A stretch of 64,000 bases of DNA from Anticarsia gemmatalis. Its lineage: Eukaryota; Arthropoda; Insecta; Lepidoptera; Erebidae. The DNA lies in assembly GCF_050436995.1 (NCBI RefSeq), contig NC_134760.1:11116001-11180000 (forward strand). The letters are read 5' to 3'. Below, in pieces: positions 34,701 through 45,234 of this stretch (the stretch's first letter is position 1; each line of letters begins with the position of its first letter). A program made the translations under genes and the position numbers. The notes under the pieces are model-generated. The model saw only the letters and a program-made list of their open reading frames with translations, did not search any database and had not been told where the DNA came from.

Positions 34701-37700
34701 CCTATCTGCGCCGGAGCTCTTCACACGCGTAATAATGTATTCTTGCGATGATACGTCCGAAACCGCGTAACCCGTAATTATTTTTTATATATCATCCGTT
34801 GTTTATTTTTAAAACTTACCACATAGTCTGTTTCATAGCTATCCAATTTATTTCCTTAATGCAACCAAACGAAATTACTCGGTTTGCCATCTAGGATATC
34901 CCGACCGCACCGGACCCACGTAAACCAACATTTTTGTTTGAAAATCTTATAAATGTATAGCCTGTTTCAAAGGTATTTTTTTTACAATGAAGCAATCAAA
35001 ATAAATAAATTAGGAAAAACATGCTGTGTTGCTGACTATAACGCTATCTATTGGTTGGTGCGAACAGCAGGTATCGATACAACCGGCGCCGCGTTAACTA
35101 TATGCGAATGTTGTGAAATGGATTGCAACGCCATCTATGGTCTCTTTAGGGAAACGCAGGTTCAAACGACTTCTACGTATTTTTTCAATTTTCTAAAAAT
35201 CTTTGAAATTTTAAGCGATAAAAAGTATCCTATAAGTTGCTCCACTACTTATTCTATGCATATACCAAATTTCAGTGCATTCTATCCGGTAGTTTTTACG
35301 TGACAGCGTAACATACAGACAGAAAAGAAAATTATAAATTGCAGATTCGGTATCAGTATCCGTTAATAAACATCCCCCATTGGTTTTTTTTTACATATTC
35401 AATGTACAGAATTGACCTCTCTACAGATTTATTATAAGTATAGATATCATGGCAAGATTGACGCTATGCGGTATTGATACATCAAATAATCGCTAGAAAT
35501 GTTTTAGTACATCTGCATCAAAAACACGCACAACACGTTTAAGCACACCTTCACTCTTATTCAATTAGATACAAGAAGCATTAAGAAAAAAAATATATAA
35601 CGGTCAAAATAATCGTTAAACATATGAAAAGAGACGTCGAAAAATACGACAAAAATACTATATATACACCATATTTTATATTCTTCATAATTAATAGACT
35701 AGCGTTTCTAAAGCTTTGCCAATCCTAGGACTCCTAAAAAACCTAATATACTTTCAATGTCATGAAACACCACACAAATGATAGATATTAATAGCACATA
35801 CTAATACAAATTACACGTGCACGTATACGTACAGTGGGTGGACAGACGACGGCAAAGAGCCGTGAGTGTAGCGGGTTGGCGGGCGGCACGGCGCGGTACG
35901 TGGCGGCGGTGCCGGCGCCGCGGCGCTGCAGCACGCGCCACAGGTAGGCGTCGCGGACCGCGCCCGTACGCTCGGCTGGCATCACCATCTCCTCGTTCCT
36001 GGGAGGAAATATATGGGTACAAGTGCGTAGGAGTAAAAGCAGGTAGGTAAATGTTGATAAAAAAAATAGTAGTAAGTATTTCTCTGTCATCTTTTCACTA
36101 TTCAGGAACAATAAATGAGCAATGAGCATATTGGACTACATACAACTCATCATTACATAGTTAAGCGTATGTAACGTAGACCCATTAGGCTCACGGACGT
36201 CACAGTACCGCGTCATTTCACTTATATTAAGTTTTCATTTTGATACAATCTCTATAGTCCACTGAATGTTCACGCGAATGAACAATAAAAGTAGTTTGCA
36301 GAATAAAAAAATATACACATAACTTTCAAAAAGGATTTTCCGAAAGATGCACAAAACGAATTTAAAACTAAATGAATGAAACCCTTCCTATTTAAAATAA
36401 TAAAAAAGACCGACTATAATAGTAATACTAACTTGATAGAATGGAACACCGCCTCCAGCATGGCTTGGTCGAAGTCTCCGGAACCGTTGCAGCCCCTCAG
36501 GTTCTTGACGAAGTCCTCGACCGTCATGGGCACGTTGAGCTTCTTAGCGTTGTGGTTGTGCTGGTCCATGTTCAACATTATCACTGCGTAAGCGAGACGG
36601 AATGCCGCGTCTGTGTTCGCGAATGGTTCGCCGTTTGTGCTCTAAAATATAAATTATTTTTGTTATAAGTATTTCCTCGTATACTCGTACATTTCCCTAT
36701 TATCCTTAATTTTGAGTGGTTTCTGTACTTGGTATTAATAACTTTAGATGATATAAAGCTTGGTAGACTTTTAGTTTAAGAGTTGCGGAACTACATGGCT
36801 GATTAGTGGACATTTCTAAAATACTTCTGAACCATATAATTATGCCATAGAACTATGTAAAAGTCGGGGAACACCGCACACGGTCTTCCGTCGCAATATC
36901 ACTGGAACCTGCCACTGGATAACAAAATATCCCAACAGATCTATCTATCTATCTATCTATCGTATGGTTAGTGGTCAACCTAATGTCAAAGTTATTCATG
37001 CCGCCCGAAAGGCCTTTGACGTGGCTTAACGACTGTTATCTAATTTGACAACAACCGGGACCGACTTTTTACGTGCCCTCCGAAGCACGGAGACGCTCAG
37101 TTCAAATACCACTATGCGGTCACCCATCTATGGAATGGCCGCGCCAACGGTTGCTTAACCCACAGATCGGTCACGGACCGGTGAGCACAACTGGCTATGA
37201 GCGCGTCTCCAACAGATAGACTCAGTACAGACGAGTTATTTATTAATAGTCGATGGCTAGTTGCAACAACACCGACACCATAGATCTCATGTGGTACATA
37301 CATGCCAGCGCTCGGCGAAGCGCTCCATGACGAGGAAGATGAGCGGCGCCTCGCCGGGCAGGCGGAAGGTCTCGAGGTAGAGGCGCAGCGCCTGGTCGAT
37401 GCGCAGCCCCGCGTAGTCGAAGCTGTCGGCGAAGGCGCCCAGCACGCTCGGGCCCCCGCCGTCCTCCTCGCCGCGGGACGAGCGCTTGCAGATGTACTCG
37501 CCTGGACCACACACCAATAGCAAGTTAGGCACAGTACATATTATAAAAGTAGTGTTTAAAACGTGTGCTTCAACCAGTTTCATACCAAGAGAGGAACTTG
37601 AAACAATCTGGTAGCATATATTTTTAGCACGTATACATACAGTCCGCGAAAGTCATACCTAATATAATTTACGCCGTAGAATGTGGGGGGTATTGAGGAA

Positions 37701-40700
37701 TCATAGATCTAAGTGTTTTTAGAAGTTTTCGATTAACTATTAAACCAATGGACAGTAGAACAAGGTAAAATCGTGTGACTAAAAGTAATCTGCCGAAAGC
37801 AAAATAAATAACAAAGAAAAAGTACAAATCATTTATTTTACTCAACAAATAAAACCTTTCGATCCTAGGACAATCTAATTTACGGAAGTACTGATTTCGA
37901 AAAAAACACAGTTAAGTTTTTAACTCACCAATCATCTTCTTGTCTAGGTCGGGGTTCTCTCTGAGGAACATGGCGACTTGGTGCGGCTCCAGCGGAGTGC
38001 TCAGTACGCCGTGCTCCTGCAGGAACTCGATACCGCGCTCCGGCTTCTGATTAAACAGCTCCGTGCCTTGAGTCACCCACTGAACAAACGATTGTTTATT
38101 ATTTTTTGAAAATTATTTTGCCAGTTGAAGATGATAAAGGATCGGCATGTCTAAACGTTAAAGCCTGTCCTTAACAAAAACAGGGCTGGTAAATCGCCTT
38201 GTGCTTGCGTAAAATATTCCCAATATAATGAATGAATTAAAAACTGATAATAGGACATCTGTGAGAACCTTTTTAGTATCGTAACTGGCGCTTTAGTAAC
38301 CCTACATTTTCATAAAATAATGCGATAGTAAATAAATACAACGCAGATATGAAGATTTGCCATTTTTTTTAGAAAATAAGTTATTGCGTTAACACTCATT
38401 GAAACATTATAACAATATAATTCTTTAAGAATAAAAATATTGTCAAAAGACCAATAAAAAAGTCTATAAAATCATCAAAAACTCACCTTTTTCATATTCT
38501 TAATATTATCCAACTCCGCCTCACTGGGTATATCCAACGCCGGTTTATGTCTCCCAGTCCGTCCACCGCCGAAATACTGACTAATATCATGCGTAACTAA
38601 ATCAGACACGACCGACACATCATCTAGACCACCTAACTCCAAAGATATATGCCCTACACGTACATCTTTCTCTCTCTCTTCCTCCCCATTAGGTATCTCC
38701 ATCTCACTCTTCACTTCCTTAGCCTGACAACCCATTTCGATCGCTTCAATAATAGTCATAAGTGCCTCTAAAGACAAAGTATGAATATTATAAGCAGTCG
38801 AAGAAACAACATTTTTGGATAACAATTTAGCTAATTCTTCAAATATATTTAAACAATACACATCACAGTCGTAATTTAGGTACAATTCGGCACATAATCC
38901 AGGTATCCTGAAAATCTGAGCTAGGCTTTCTAAAGCTAGGTGATGTATTTCCTTCAGCTCGTATATCGCTTTGGTCGTGTCTGCTGATATTATTTCTATT
39001 ATTTTCTTGAAGAACGCTTCCATTTGAAATTTGAGGTGAGTGCGCAGTGCCTCGAATAGAAGGAAGGATACTTGAAGGTCTAGCGCGAATATTGATATTC
39101 TTTCTGTGCTTAGTAGCTGTGAACAAAAAATAAGTTTTGTTAACTATTATAATGAGATTATTTAGGCAATTTGTATTTTTTTAACGAAAAAGCAACTGGC
39201 GCACTAAGAATTGCTCTTGTGTCGCGGGGACTTTTACGAACATTCAAACAACGGACACTAAGTACAACTAAAAAATTAGTTTTATCACACAAAAAAACAA
39301 ACTTGTCATGTAAAGGTAAGCTGATACATAATTAACTGAGTTCACTACTTACACTCAACAAATTCCTACAAAGAGGGTCTTTGACCAGGTACAGCAGTGA
39401 AGGGTATTTGGCCAGCTGGTCGGCGGCCACCTCCAGGGCGGTGCTGACCAGGGACAGACCCAGGTGCACCATGCCTGATGTGTTCTGACTGTCTAGTGGG
39501 TTGCAGAGAGAGATCAGGAACCTGAGGACAAGGGGACAATTTAGCTTTAATATAAGAGCTCTTCGTGGAATATTTTTGATAACAACTATTAGGCAAAGTT
39601 TAGAAAAACTAGTATGGCGTTACAAGTTAATCTAAACAATGTATTTTGTACACACAATCTTGCTCGGTCAGTAAATCCGCTGTGTACCACGCGGTAATCT
39701 CAAATCTGTCACGTTACTGAGAAGAAGATACAGAAGCTGCAATATCTGATTTGAGATTCTTATAACAAAATAAACAAAATCAAGTTTCCCATTCGACGGG
39801 AATCAGAAATAAAAAGTGAAAACAAAACACTTCACTGTATCTAAAACAATGTAACGGCTCTTTGTTTAAGCGAGGAACTTAATACTAGAGACTTGATTTA
39901 TTTTCAATAAGGTTAACAGTAATTTTACAATATCGCAGAACTGCTGTCCTCTCAAAGACATTTTCAAAATGTATTAATTTAATGCATAGTTTTAATTATT
40001 ATTGTTTAAAGTTAGATAAACTAATTGTATACATATTAATATTAAAAGTATTTTTTTTCAAAATTATCTGTAACGAAATGATAAAACTATATCAAAATGT
40101 ACCTGAACAGTTCCCTAACGCACACAAGTCCATAAGGCTGTAGATTGGCGTCTTCTTGCGGCGTGAAGCGAATGCCGCGGTGGTTTACGTACTCGGCCGG
40201 CTGAGCCTCCTTGTCGCCGCCGTCTGCCAGCGTCTCTGGGGCCGGCTCTACTGCCTCTATGCTCTCTGGTTCTGGGACTTCTGCAGACAATAAGAAGGGT
40301 TATCTTTAAAATATACCATACGTCCTCCTGTAATGAGGAAGGGGTTAACCTCTGAGTCCACCACGCTGGCTAAGTGCGGGTTGGGGACTTTGCATGCCCT
40401 CAATAAACGTATTAAACAAATTTTAGGCATGCAAGGTTTCCTCACAATGTTTTCCTTCACCGTTGGAGCAAATACACACATAACTTCGAATTGTCATTGG
40501 TGTGTTGCCTCGGGTTCGAACCTGCCACCACTTGCGTGGGAGGTGTCAACTTATACCATTCGGCTATCACTGCACTCATTATGTATGTATGCAAAAAAAA
40601 GATCTCTAACATACCTTGCTGTGCATGAGTGTCGTCACTAATATCGCCATGTTCAGCATCATCAGTGGCGTCAGCACTGACGCACTTCTCCAGCAGCTGC

Positions 40701-43700
40701 GTGATGGAGGTGTTCCCGCTGGCCGCCAGGTCCATGGACGAGTGGCGCGCGTGCTTCTTCACCGGACTCTTCACTGCTTCTACCGGCTCGATCGTTATCT
40801 CTGCTTCGTTTAGTAGGTTCTTGTCTTGACTGTGGATAGAGATGTGATTTAGTGGTGAAAGTTCGGGAGGAATTTGTGATGTGGATAGTGTGGATACAAT
40901 TAGAAGACTCAATCATTAAATTAAACCTATAATCAATTTTCAAATCAAAAGGTCTTTAGTACTATGACGCGAAAGATTTTTATAAGAAAGTGGCTGAAAC
41001 TACTAAAGTAAATGGCGAAACCTTTTGACTGAGCAAACCTACGCGGATCCACAAGTTATTGGTAAAAAAAAAGTTTTAATTTTCATTAAACTTTAAGATC
41101 ATGAAGTCTCTTAACTCACTATTCAACTAGTTTATCTTAATTTTTAGTAAAATATCATTATTTTATGAAAAAAGGCACATCAATAACCGCGCAAATATTT
41201 AATCCCAGGGGGGTATAATAAACTTCAAATTTTTAAACAACCTTCCTATAGAGATAATAAAAAGTATTATAACAAATGTTATATAAAATTTACCTCTGTC
41301 CAATGTCAGGTTTACTGGCATCAGTGTCTGTTTCCGTCACCTCCGCGGTGGCCGCGCTCGGTGCCTCGCTCATGGAAGACTTTCTCTCTAGAGAATTAGT
41401 ACCTAGATAAGAAAATAACACTATTAACATACATACGGTACTAGGGAGAGAGAATATTCAAGGAAACATCCCAGTTTTGACCAACTTTTACATTAGCACA
41501 TTGAACAACTTATCATTTAGAGACTAACAAAAGCAAAGGTAACTTTAAGTAGGCTTTAAGAGCCTAAATATAGGATTCTGGAATGCCTGTATCCTTTCTT
41601 GTTCAACCAAAAAAATGTTTACACCATAGCTTCAAGGACAAGTAACAGTTTACACCATAGCTCTCTAGATGGCGTTGTTAGATATTCGTAGCTCGCGCTA
41701 TCGTTAGCCGCGGCACGGAGGTATAAATAGCGCGGCGCGCGGAGCTCGCGTCAAAAGGGTGTTTGTCTCTTGTATGACACGTGCGCTGATGATGTCGGCG
41801 CGCGGAGTATGGTCATCAACACATACTCAACACGGAATTTTTATGTCAGAGAGGCTGTTGGCTACCACATGTACCGGCGCCTCTTCTGCAGAATACACAA
41901 TATACAACAATTGACATACTAAACGTATATATGATCCGTTCTGTCAAAACATCTAGCCCAATGTGGATAAAATTTTGATAATCGGGTTGCATCCTGAGGA
42001 AAGACGTTAGGTTATTTAACAAAAAAATCGCAGATGAAACAACCTGCATAACCTTCGTACATATTACAAACCAAATCTTAATTTTCCATCTACACTAATG
42101 CATGCAAGTATATCTGGAATGGGCGAAGGTCTCAAGAAAAGCCACCAACTAGATGGTCGGACAACATTGGTACCGTATAAAGTGGCGTGGTGAGGAGGAG
42201 GCCTATACTCAAAAGTGTGTGAAAACGGGCTGACTAGATAGATATCTTCTTACGTAAAGAACTTACTATGAACACTAGTAGCGCTTTTCTTCTTGGTAGT
42301 TTTGTCTCTCTTCTTGAGCGAGAGGCCGACGGACGCGAAGCTGGCGGCGTTGTCCTCCGGCGGGAACTGCGGCAGGCGCATGAAGATCAGCTGCGTCATG
42401 TCGCGGAGACACTGCTCGGCGTTGCGGCGGAGCAACTCTGTAAGATTAAAATATGTTTCATTTAAAAAAGTGTTGTAAATTGAGTATAAAAGATTGTCTC
42501 TGTTTTGTAAGTTAAAAACAATAAGTGTGTTGCTCTATTTTTTATGATTGGTTTAAATAAATTATTACGTTACTTCGTTTAAAAACTAGATAAAAAAAAT
42601 AATTCGCAATGCAAAAAGTTTGTTAGACTGTTTGGGCAGTCATGCATTCTCTTCTCTTTCCCACTGCTTCGCAAAGGCTATTCCCTGATGACCATGATTG
42701 AATAGCCACCTTTACGCACACACGCTATCGCGCATGAAACAACGAAAGGAAAGACCACGCGCCGCGCTCATCTGTGCGCGCCCGCGAAGAAAATCGCGAG
42801 CGAAGACCGCGCTGCTTTCCCGCGCGTAATACTGTACGCTCCTAAGAACGTGCGGTAGAGTGTGTGTTTAAAGGTGTAAATTTAAATAAATAAATAATAT
42901 TTTGTACCTGTAAGTCTAGTTTCAAAACATATTCTGAAACAGCTGAGCATAATCTCACAGACACTCTCATCTGTCAACATGGCGCCTTCTGGACTCAACA
43001 TCAATGTGCGTAGTACCTGCAAATATTAAGAAACATTATGACAACACATAGACTATGATGAAACTAATTCATACATATACACAACTTACTGTAAACTTCA
43101 TAATTAAATTATGTAAAAACGAAAATGTGGATGATTTTTACTCGATCACTCAAAAACGACTGAACAAATTTTATAGCTAATGCACCAACACAAAAGCTGT
43201 AGAAATACAATCTATTTCTCATAATTTGGTAAGTAATGTAACTACAAACCAAGTGGATGAAATCTCAGGCAAAGCTACTAAATAAAAAAGAAATGTATTT
43301 TACTTTGATAATTAGATAATTACCTGTAATATCTTCATGAGTACAACTCCATCTGAAGAGTGGTCTGTGCCCACAAACCTTGCATGAGTGACTGCATCTG
43401 CTATGTCCTCCACTGTAGCCGGCACACTTGGGTGTGTGGGATCTGCAATAGTATAATAACCATGTTACTAACAAATTTTACTAAGTAGTATTTATGTACA
43501 AAATTATTTTTACAACATCTTTTCTTTTGTAACATTCGACTGATATTATAAATGGCTAAAGGATTGCTTTTTAATATACCCACACCTACCCACCCTGAGC
43601 ATTTAAAATGCAAAAATATGAAGATCTGTAATCACAAAAGCTACAGAGTACTGAAAAAAAATTGGGACACTAAATTCCATAATAATTGAGAAATGAAGAG

Positions 43701-45234
43701 GATCAATACATAAAGATTAATGTAACAAATAATCCCATATTAAAACAAAATTAGGTGATTCTATATCAGTCATATGAATAACAAAATTAAAGATAAGAAT
43801 ATTGTACTTGAAGCTAAGATTGCATACAAAATCAATACCTGAGATTATTGTTTATAACACTAATGATATGCACCTAATCATAGATATATGTAAACATATA
43901 TGTAAACAACATACATAGTGAGAAACATAACAATAGCACACACTGTATTATGAGGTAGGTCATTATTTCATTTTCAAAACAATAAGAGTGATCTATTTGC
44001 AACTATACAATATATGGGAAGTTTGTAAGGATCATACTAAGAGATGTTTGTTGGTCTCTAACTATCCTTATGGGAACATAATTTTATGGATTAATGTATG
44101 TACATATGTGTGAATAAATGTATGTATGTGTTATTAACATGCTTAATGGTAATGTAAGAATGTCCTTATCTTGTGTAAAACTGGTTTGTACCTGAGACTT
44201 ATTAGTGGTGAATTATAAACTTTCACATTTCACAATAATTCTTTTAAATGACTGGGGAATTGCAACATACATTAATACTCCTTATTTTTATTGTCATATT
44301 GAATAACTTTATATGTTAGTGATTTACTTATACTGAATATGTAATTACAATATGGATATTATTATACTGTTAATTGGTATGGTTTAACATACATCCATAA
44401 TACAGAGTGGTAACATCATATTACCTATATTCAAATTATCAATAAAAATATTTAGTACTAAATTAGGTATTTGTCTCTCATTAGATGGCAAAAAAGTTTT
44501 GTAAAGAACAAAAATTTCTACAGGAATCATTAAAAATAAAGCAGTATGAATGAATTGAGGAATATCTGTTCCATATCTCAAGCAATTAATGTATGTGTAA
44601 TTGTCAATAATATTTAATTATTATTATCTTATGGGCACTTATCACTGAATATTATCATGTCAGTGGTGGTTTCCGGTGTTTATGTACCTAAATGCTCCTG
44701 TTTACTGCAAGTATAAAAACCTGTTGCTACCTATAGACATTGTTGTGTATTCTTGTCCCATGTAAGTAAGTAAAAGATTCATATTAGATTTATTTCTATT
44801 CTATTATCAGAGTTTCTAGAAGTTTCTTTTACTGGTAATATTATGTTCAAGTTAATAGGTAATATGTCAAAGGTCATAAAATAAAATTGCTAAAACTGAT
44901 TTTTAAGACCAGAAACAAGAAACTTTAGCATACCTATTAGTCCATAGGATAAAAACTTGTGTATAGCTGACAGAGCAAGGCTAGTGACAGGGCCAGTCGT
45001 TTCCTTGCTCCTAATCACTTCTAGGAACGGGCTCAGGTATGTGGCGGGATCTAACAGCCGCAGGTCATCCACTTGATTCAAGATAGTCTTGAGATCTTGG
45101 AAAGTACGCATCAACACGTCATATTCTTCGTTAGGGAACGAGTGTGAGCCCCATCGTGTACTTCGTCGCATAGCAGTGACGAGCATTGCCATCTCGCCCT
45201 GCACGACGAAGATTCCATTCCCCGGTAGAGACAT
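19568..45234 (-). CDS. garz: Gartenzwerg/GBF1, large Golgi Arf guanine nucleotide exchange factor, 30 exons
   Basis: garz/GBF1 loads GTP on Arf1 at the cis-Golgi for COPI coat recruitment, secretion and lipid-droplet traffic. Coding exons in transcript order: 45234-44934, 43442-43324, 43016-42908, 42437-42267, 41402-41294, 40829-40615, 40280-40103, 39521-39353, 39116-38487, 38079-37929, 37501-37302, 36641-36433, 35998-35833, 34141-33910, 31159-31011, 30190-30064, 29721-29597, 29278-29151, 28552-28333, 28020-27888, 27546-27431, 26316-26121, 25763-25639, 25097-25016, 24843-24758, 24432-24262, 22573-22403, 21151-21052, 20763-20399, 20047-19568. They total 5733 nt (1910 aa; human GBF1 is about 1860), all with GT-AG ends and matching phases. 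The order DCB, HUS, Sec7, HDS1-3 and Pro-rich tail is intact. The start has context GTAAAATG. For exons 14 and 27 I chose the 5'-most of 15 and 11 identical donors, because these keep the family alignment continuous. Confidence 0.95.
21318..22471 (-). repeat. Tandem array, 103-bp period, 11 copies of an exon end plus splice donor
   Basis: The unit (minus strand) is the last about 65 nt of garz exon 27 from GACGACCCGCTCACC, the splice donor CGG|GTGAGT, and the first about 23 nt of the intron ending GACACTAGTCAG. Donor GTs recur every 103 bp from 22402 down to 21372, giving 11. I see no difference between units by eye. The distal edge abuts a dispersed-repeat fragment at about 21260-21317. Unit length is not a multiple of three and a one-unit cassette would be 80 nt, so use of any downstream copy would shift the frame. 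Confidence 0.95.
23329..23531 (+). mobile_element. tRNA-derived SINE, full length
   Basis: The head opens GCCTCTATGGCACAGTGG (A-box region), has B box GGTTCGATTCC at about 23389, a body with CAATTATTTGTTCGATCC and TGTTTGTATGTTTGTAAAAG, and ends in a short A run. It is the same family as 5218-5441 and is antisense to garz. Confidence 0.87.
23590..23757. promoter_or_regulatory. Cluster of nuclear-receptor half-sites (AGGTCA/TGACCT)
   Basis: Exact extended sites TCAAGGTCA occur at 23590-23598 (minus), 23615-23623 (plus) and 23704-23712 (minus). Further AGGTCA/TGACCT half-sites lie at 23648-23653, 23687-23692, 23740-23745 and 23752-23757, with a near match AAGGTCG at 23721-23727. TCAAGGTCA is the known monomer site of FTZ-F1, HR39 and ERR-type receptors, which act in ecdysone-timed and metabolic gene control in insects. 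The cluster is in garz intron 26. Binding is inferred from sequence only. Confidence 0.5.
23950..24140 (+). repeat. SINE-like dispersed repeat, truncated copy
   Basis: This copy starts after a (TTC)n tract with GTCGTATGGTTAGTGGTCAA and carries TTTGACGTGGCTTAACGAC, ACAACAACCGGGACC, ACGTGCCCTC and ACCACTATGCGGTCACCCAT. A longer copy in the same orientation lies at 36941-37210. No coding capacity. Confidence 0.8.
26121..34141 (-). CDS. garz: garz exons 14-22: HDS1 and HDS2 helical domains
   Basis: These nine exons encode residues about 910-1384. Exon 14 aligns with the start of HDS1 (TLAKFTGLLAPQYANYIAIG). Exons 15-17 continue with CVRDSWRHLLEIVKTLYIGR and LITETKFLQLDSLQ. Exons 18-22 match the later helical repeats, including ALVVRDVAHVTPYNC. 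HDS1 is implicated in membrane and lipid-droplet targeting. Exons 14, 19, 20 and 22 are very GC-rich at third positions. The first intron of this block begins with a 15-donor tandem array, and other introns hold two tandem Helitrons, a Helitron 12 nt from a splice donor, and an LTR-like element. Confidence 0.92.
26691..26975 (-). mobile_element. LTR-like element (solo LTR candidate) with TATA box
   Basis: Read on the minus strand it runs from TGTATACTCCATAG to GAATACACA, so it has TG...CA ends. It contains GGTATAAATAGCGCGG and a GC-rich segment. The 4-bp TAAA is present on both sides and may be a target-site duplication. A near-identical copy in opposite orientation lies at 41616-41899. A solo LTR fits; a promoter-bearing non-autonomous element is the alternative. 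Confidence 0.6.
28849..29138 (+). mobile_element. Helitron-like element next to a garz splice donor
   Basis: This is the same subfamily as 12031-12280: TCCATACTATAATATTATAA start, (CTGT)n tract, CTACTCAATCACGCC block, and a GGGTCAGCTAA end in which CTAG has mutated to CTAA. The 3' hairpin is also partly degraded (CGCAAGTAAAGTTGCG). The element ends 12 nt from the donor of garz exon 18 (exon edge 29151). Confidence 0.8.
30392..30668 (+). mobile_element. Lep1-like Helitron, first of a tandem pair
   Basis: It has a TCTATACTATACTATTATA start with (GTTT)n at about 30438-30465, the conserved internal block, and a CGCAAGCGAAGTTGCG hairpin ending GGGTCAGCTAG. It lies in garz intron 15. The next element begins at the following base. 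Confidence 0.82.
30669..30895 (+). mobile_element. Lep1-like Helitron, second of a tandem pair
   Basis: TCTATACTAATATTATAAAG starts directly after the CTAG of the preceding copy. The (GTTT)n tract is short, the interior has a small deletion, and it ends GAGTCAGCTAG followed by T. It is more diverged than its partner. Confidence 0.82.
31560..34016 (-). repeat. Tandem array, 162-bp period, 15 copies of an exon end plus splice donor
   Basis: The unit (minus strand) carries the 3' end of garz exon 14 from GACAACGGCGCGGTGG onward but lacking about 36 nt of the parental exon, then ATCG|GTACGTGCAACTAAC (donor and branch-like CTAAC), then CA-rich sequence ending AACACAG. Donors recur every 162 bp from 33909 down to 31641, giving 15. 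Units look identical by eye. Because 162 is a multiple of 3, long frames run through the array on both strands (31504-33930 minus, 31517-34069 plus); these are by-products. In the true exon 14 frame, read-through past the donor meets TAA after five codons. Confidence 0.95.
34142..35832 (-). other. garz: garz intron 13
   Basis: The intron separates Sec7 exon 13 from exon 14. About 1.06 kb of it is the Helitron-like insertion at 34389-35444. I see no other feature. Confidence 0.6.
34389..35444 (-). mobile_element. Larger Helitron-like non-autonomous element
   Basis: Read on the minus strand the element starts TCTATACTTATAATAAATCT and ends with a GC-rich segment (CACGCGAGCAGAGCCGCACG) followed by GGTCAG and a degraded terminus. 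These ends match Helitron logic and resemble the shorter copy at 7687-7896. Between them lies about 1 kb with no convincing ORF. Boundaries are inferred from the end motifs only. Confidence 0.55.
35833..38079 (-). CDS. garz: garz exons 10-13: Sec7 catalytic domain
   Basis: These four exons encode residues 668-909, including the Sec7 fold that opens the Arf nucleotide pocket. Motif 1 reads TFRLPGEAPLI with the glutamic finger at E768 (E794 in human GBF1). Motif 2 reads YAVIMLNMDQHNHN, where most family members have NTDQHN, so the threonine is replaced by methionine at residue 809. The methionine matching human M832, at which substitution is known to confer brefeldin resistance, is present (M806), as is A769 (human A795). 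The domain therefore looks brefeldin-sensitive. Introns hold a SINE-like repeat (36941-37210). Confidence 0.93.
36941..37210 (+). repeat. SINE-like dispersed repeat with (TCTA)n start
   Basis: The element follows a (TCTA)n microsatellite at about 36940-36962 and shares with 23950-24140 the blocks GTATGGTTAGTGGTCAACCT, TTTGACGTGGCTTAACGAC, ACGTGCCCTC and ATGCGGTCACCCAT. It extends further, through ACAGATCGGTCACGGACCGG and GCAACTGGCTATGAG-like sequence. It lies in garz intron 11. Confidence 0.78.
38487..45234 (-). CDS. garz: garz exons 1-9: DCB and HUS domains
   Basis: These nine exons encode residues 1-667. The N-terminus has the GBF1-type IFVVQGEMAMLVTAMRR and FLEVIRSKETTGPVTSLAL, then ADAVTHARFVGTD and LMKILQVLRTL, all in the DCB domain (dimerisation and membrane regulation). 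Exons 4-6 carry a Lys/Ser- and acid-rich linker that is probably disordered. Exons 7-9 hold the HUS domain with PYGLVCVRELFRFLISL. Exon 9 is the longest at 630 nt and ends in an acidic, charged linker before Sec7. Introns here contain an LTR-like element (41616-41899) and two SINEs (40325-40580, 39184-39268). Confidence 0.93.
39184..39268 (-). repeat. 5'-truncated SINE fragment
   Basis: About 85 bp match the 3' body of the SINE at 5218-5441 in the same orientation, including GCACTAAGAATTGCTCTTGT and GTCGCGGGGACTTTTAC. The tRNA head is missing. It lies in garz intron 8. Confidence 0.8.
40325..40580 (-). mobile_element. tRNA-headed SINE filling garz intron 6
   Basis: On the minus strand the head starts near 40580 with GTGATAGCCGAATGGTATAA (A-box region) and has B box GGTTCGAACCC near 40515. 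The body includes AAACCTTGCATGCC and CAGCGTGGTGGACTCAGAGG. The element takes up about 256 of the intron's 334 nt, sense to garz. Fragments of the same family lie at 1640-1795, 51653-51740 and around 54600-54860. Confidence 0.8.
41616..41899 (+). mobile_element. LTR-like element, inverted twin of 26691-26975
   Basis: It runs from TGTTTACACCATAG to GAATACACA and contains GGTATAAATAGCGCGG, GTCAAAAGGGTGTTTGTCTC and CTCAACACGGAATTTTTATG, all shared with the other copy. No target-site duplication is visible here. It lies in garz intron 4, antisense to garz. The two copies appear to differ at only a few percent of positions. Confidence 0.6.
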
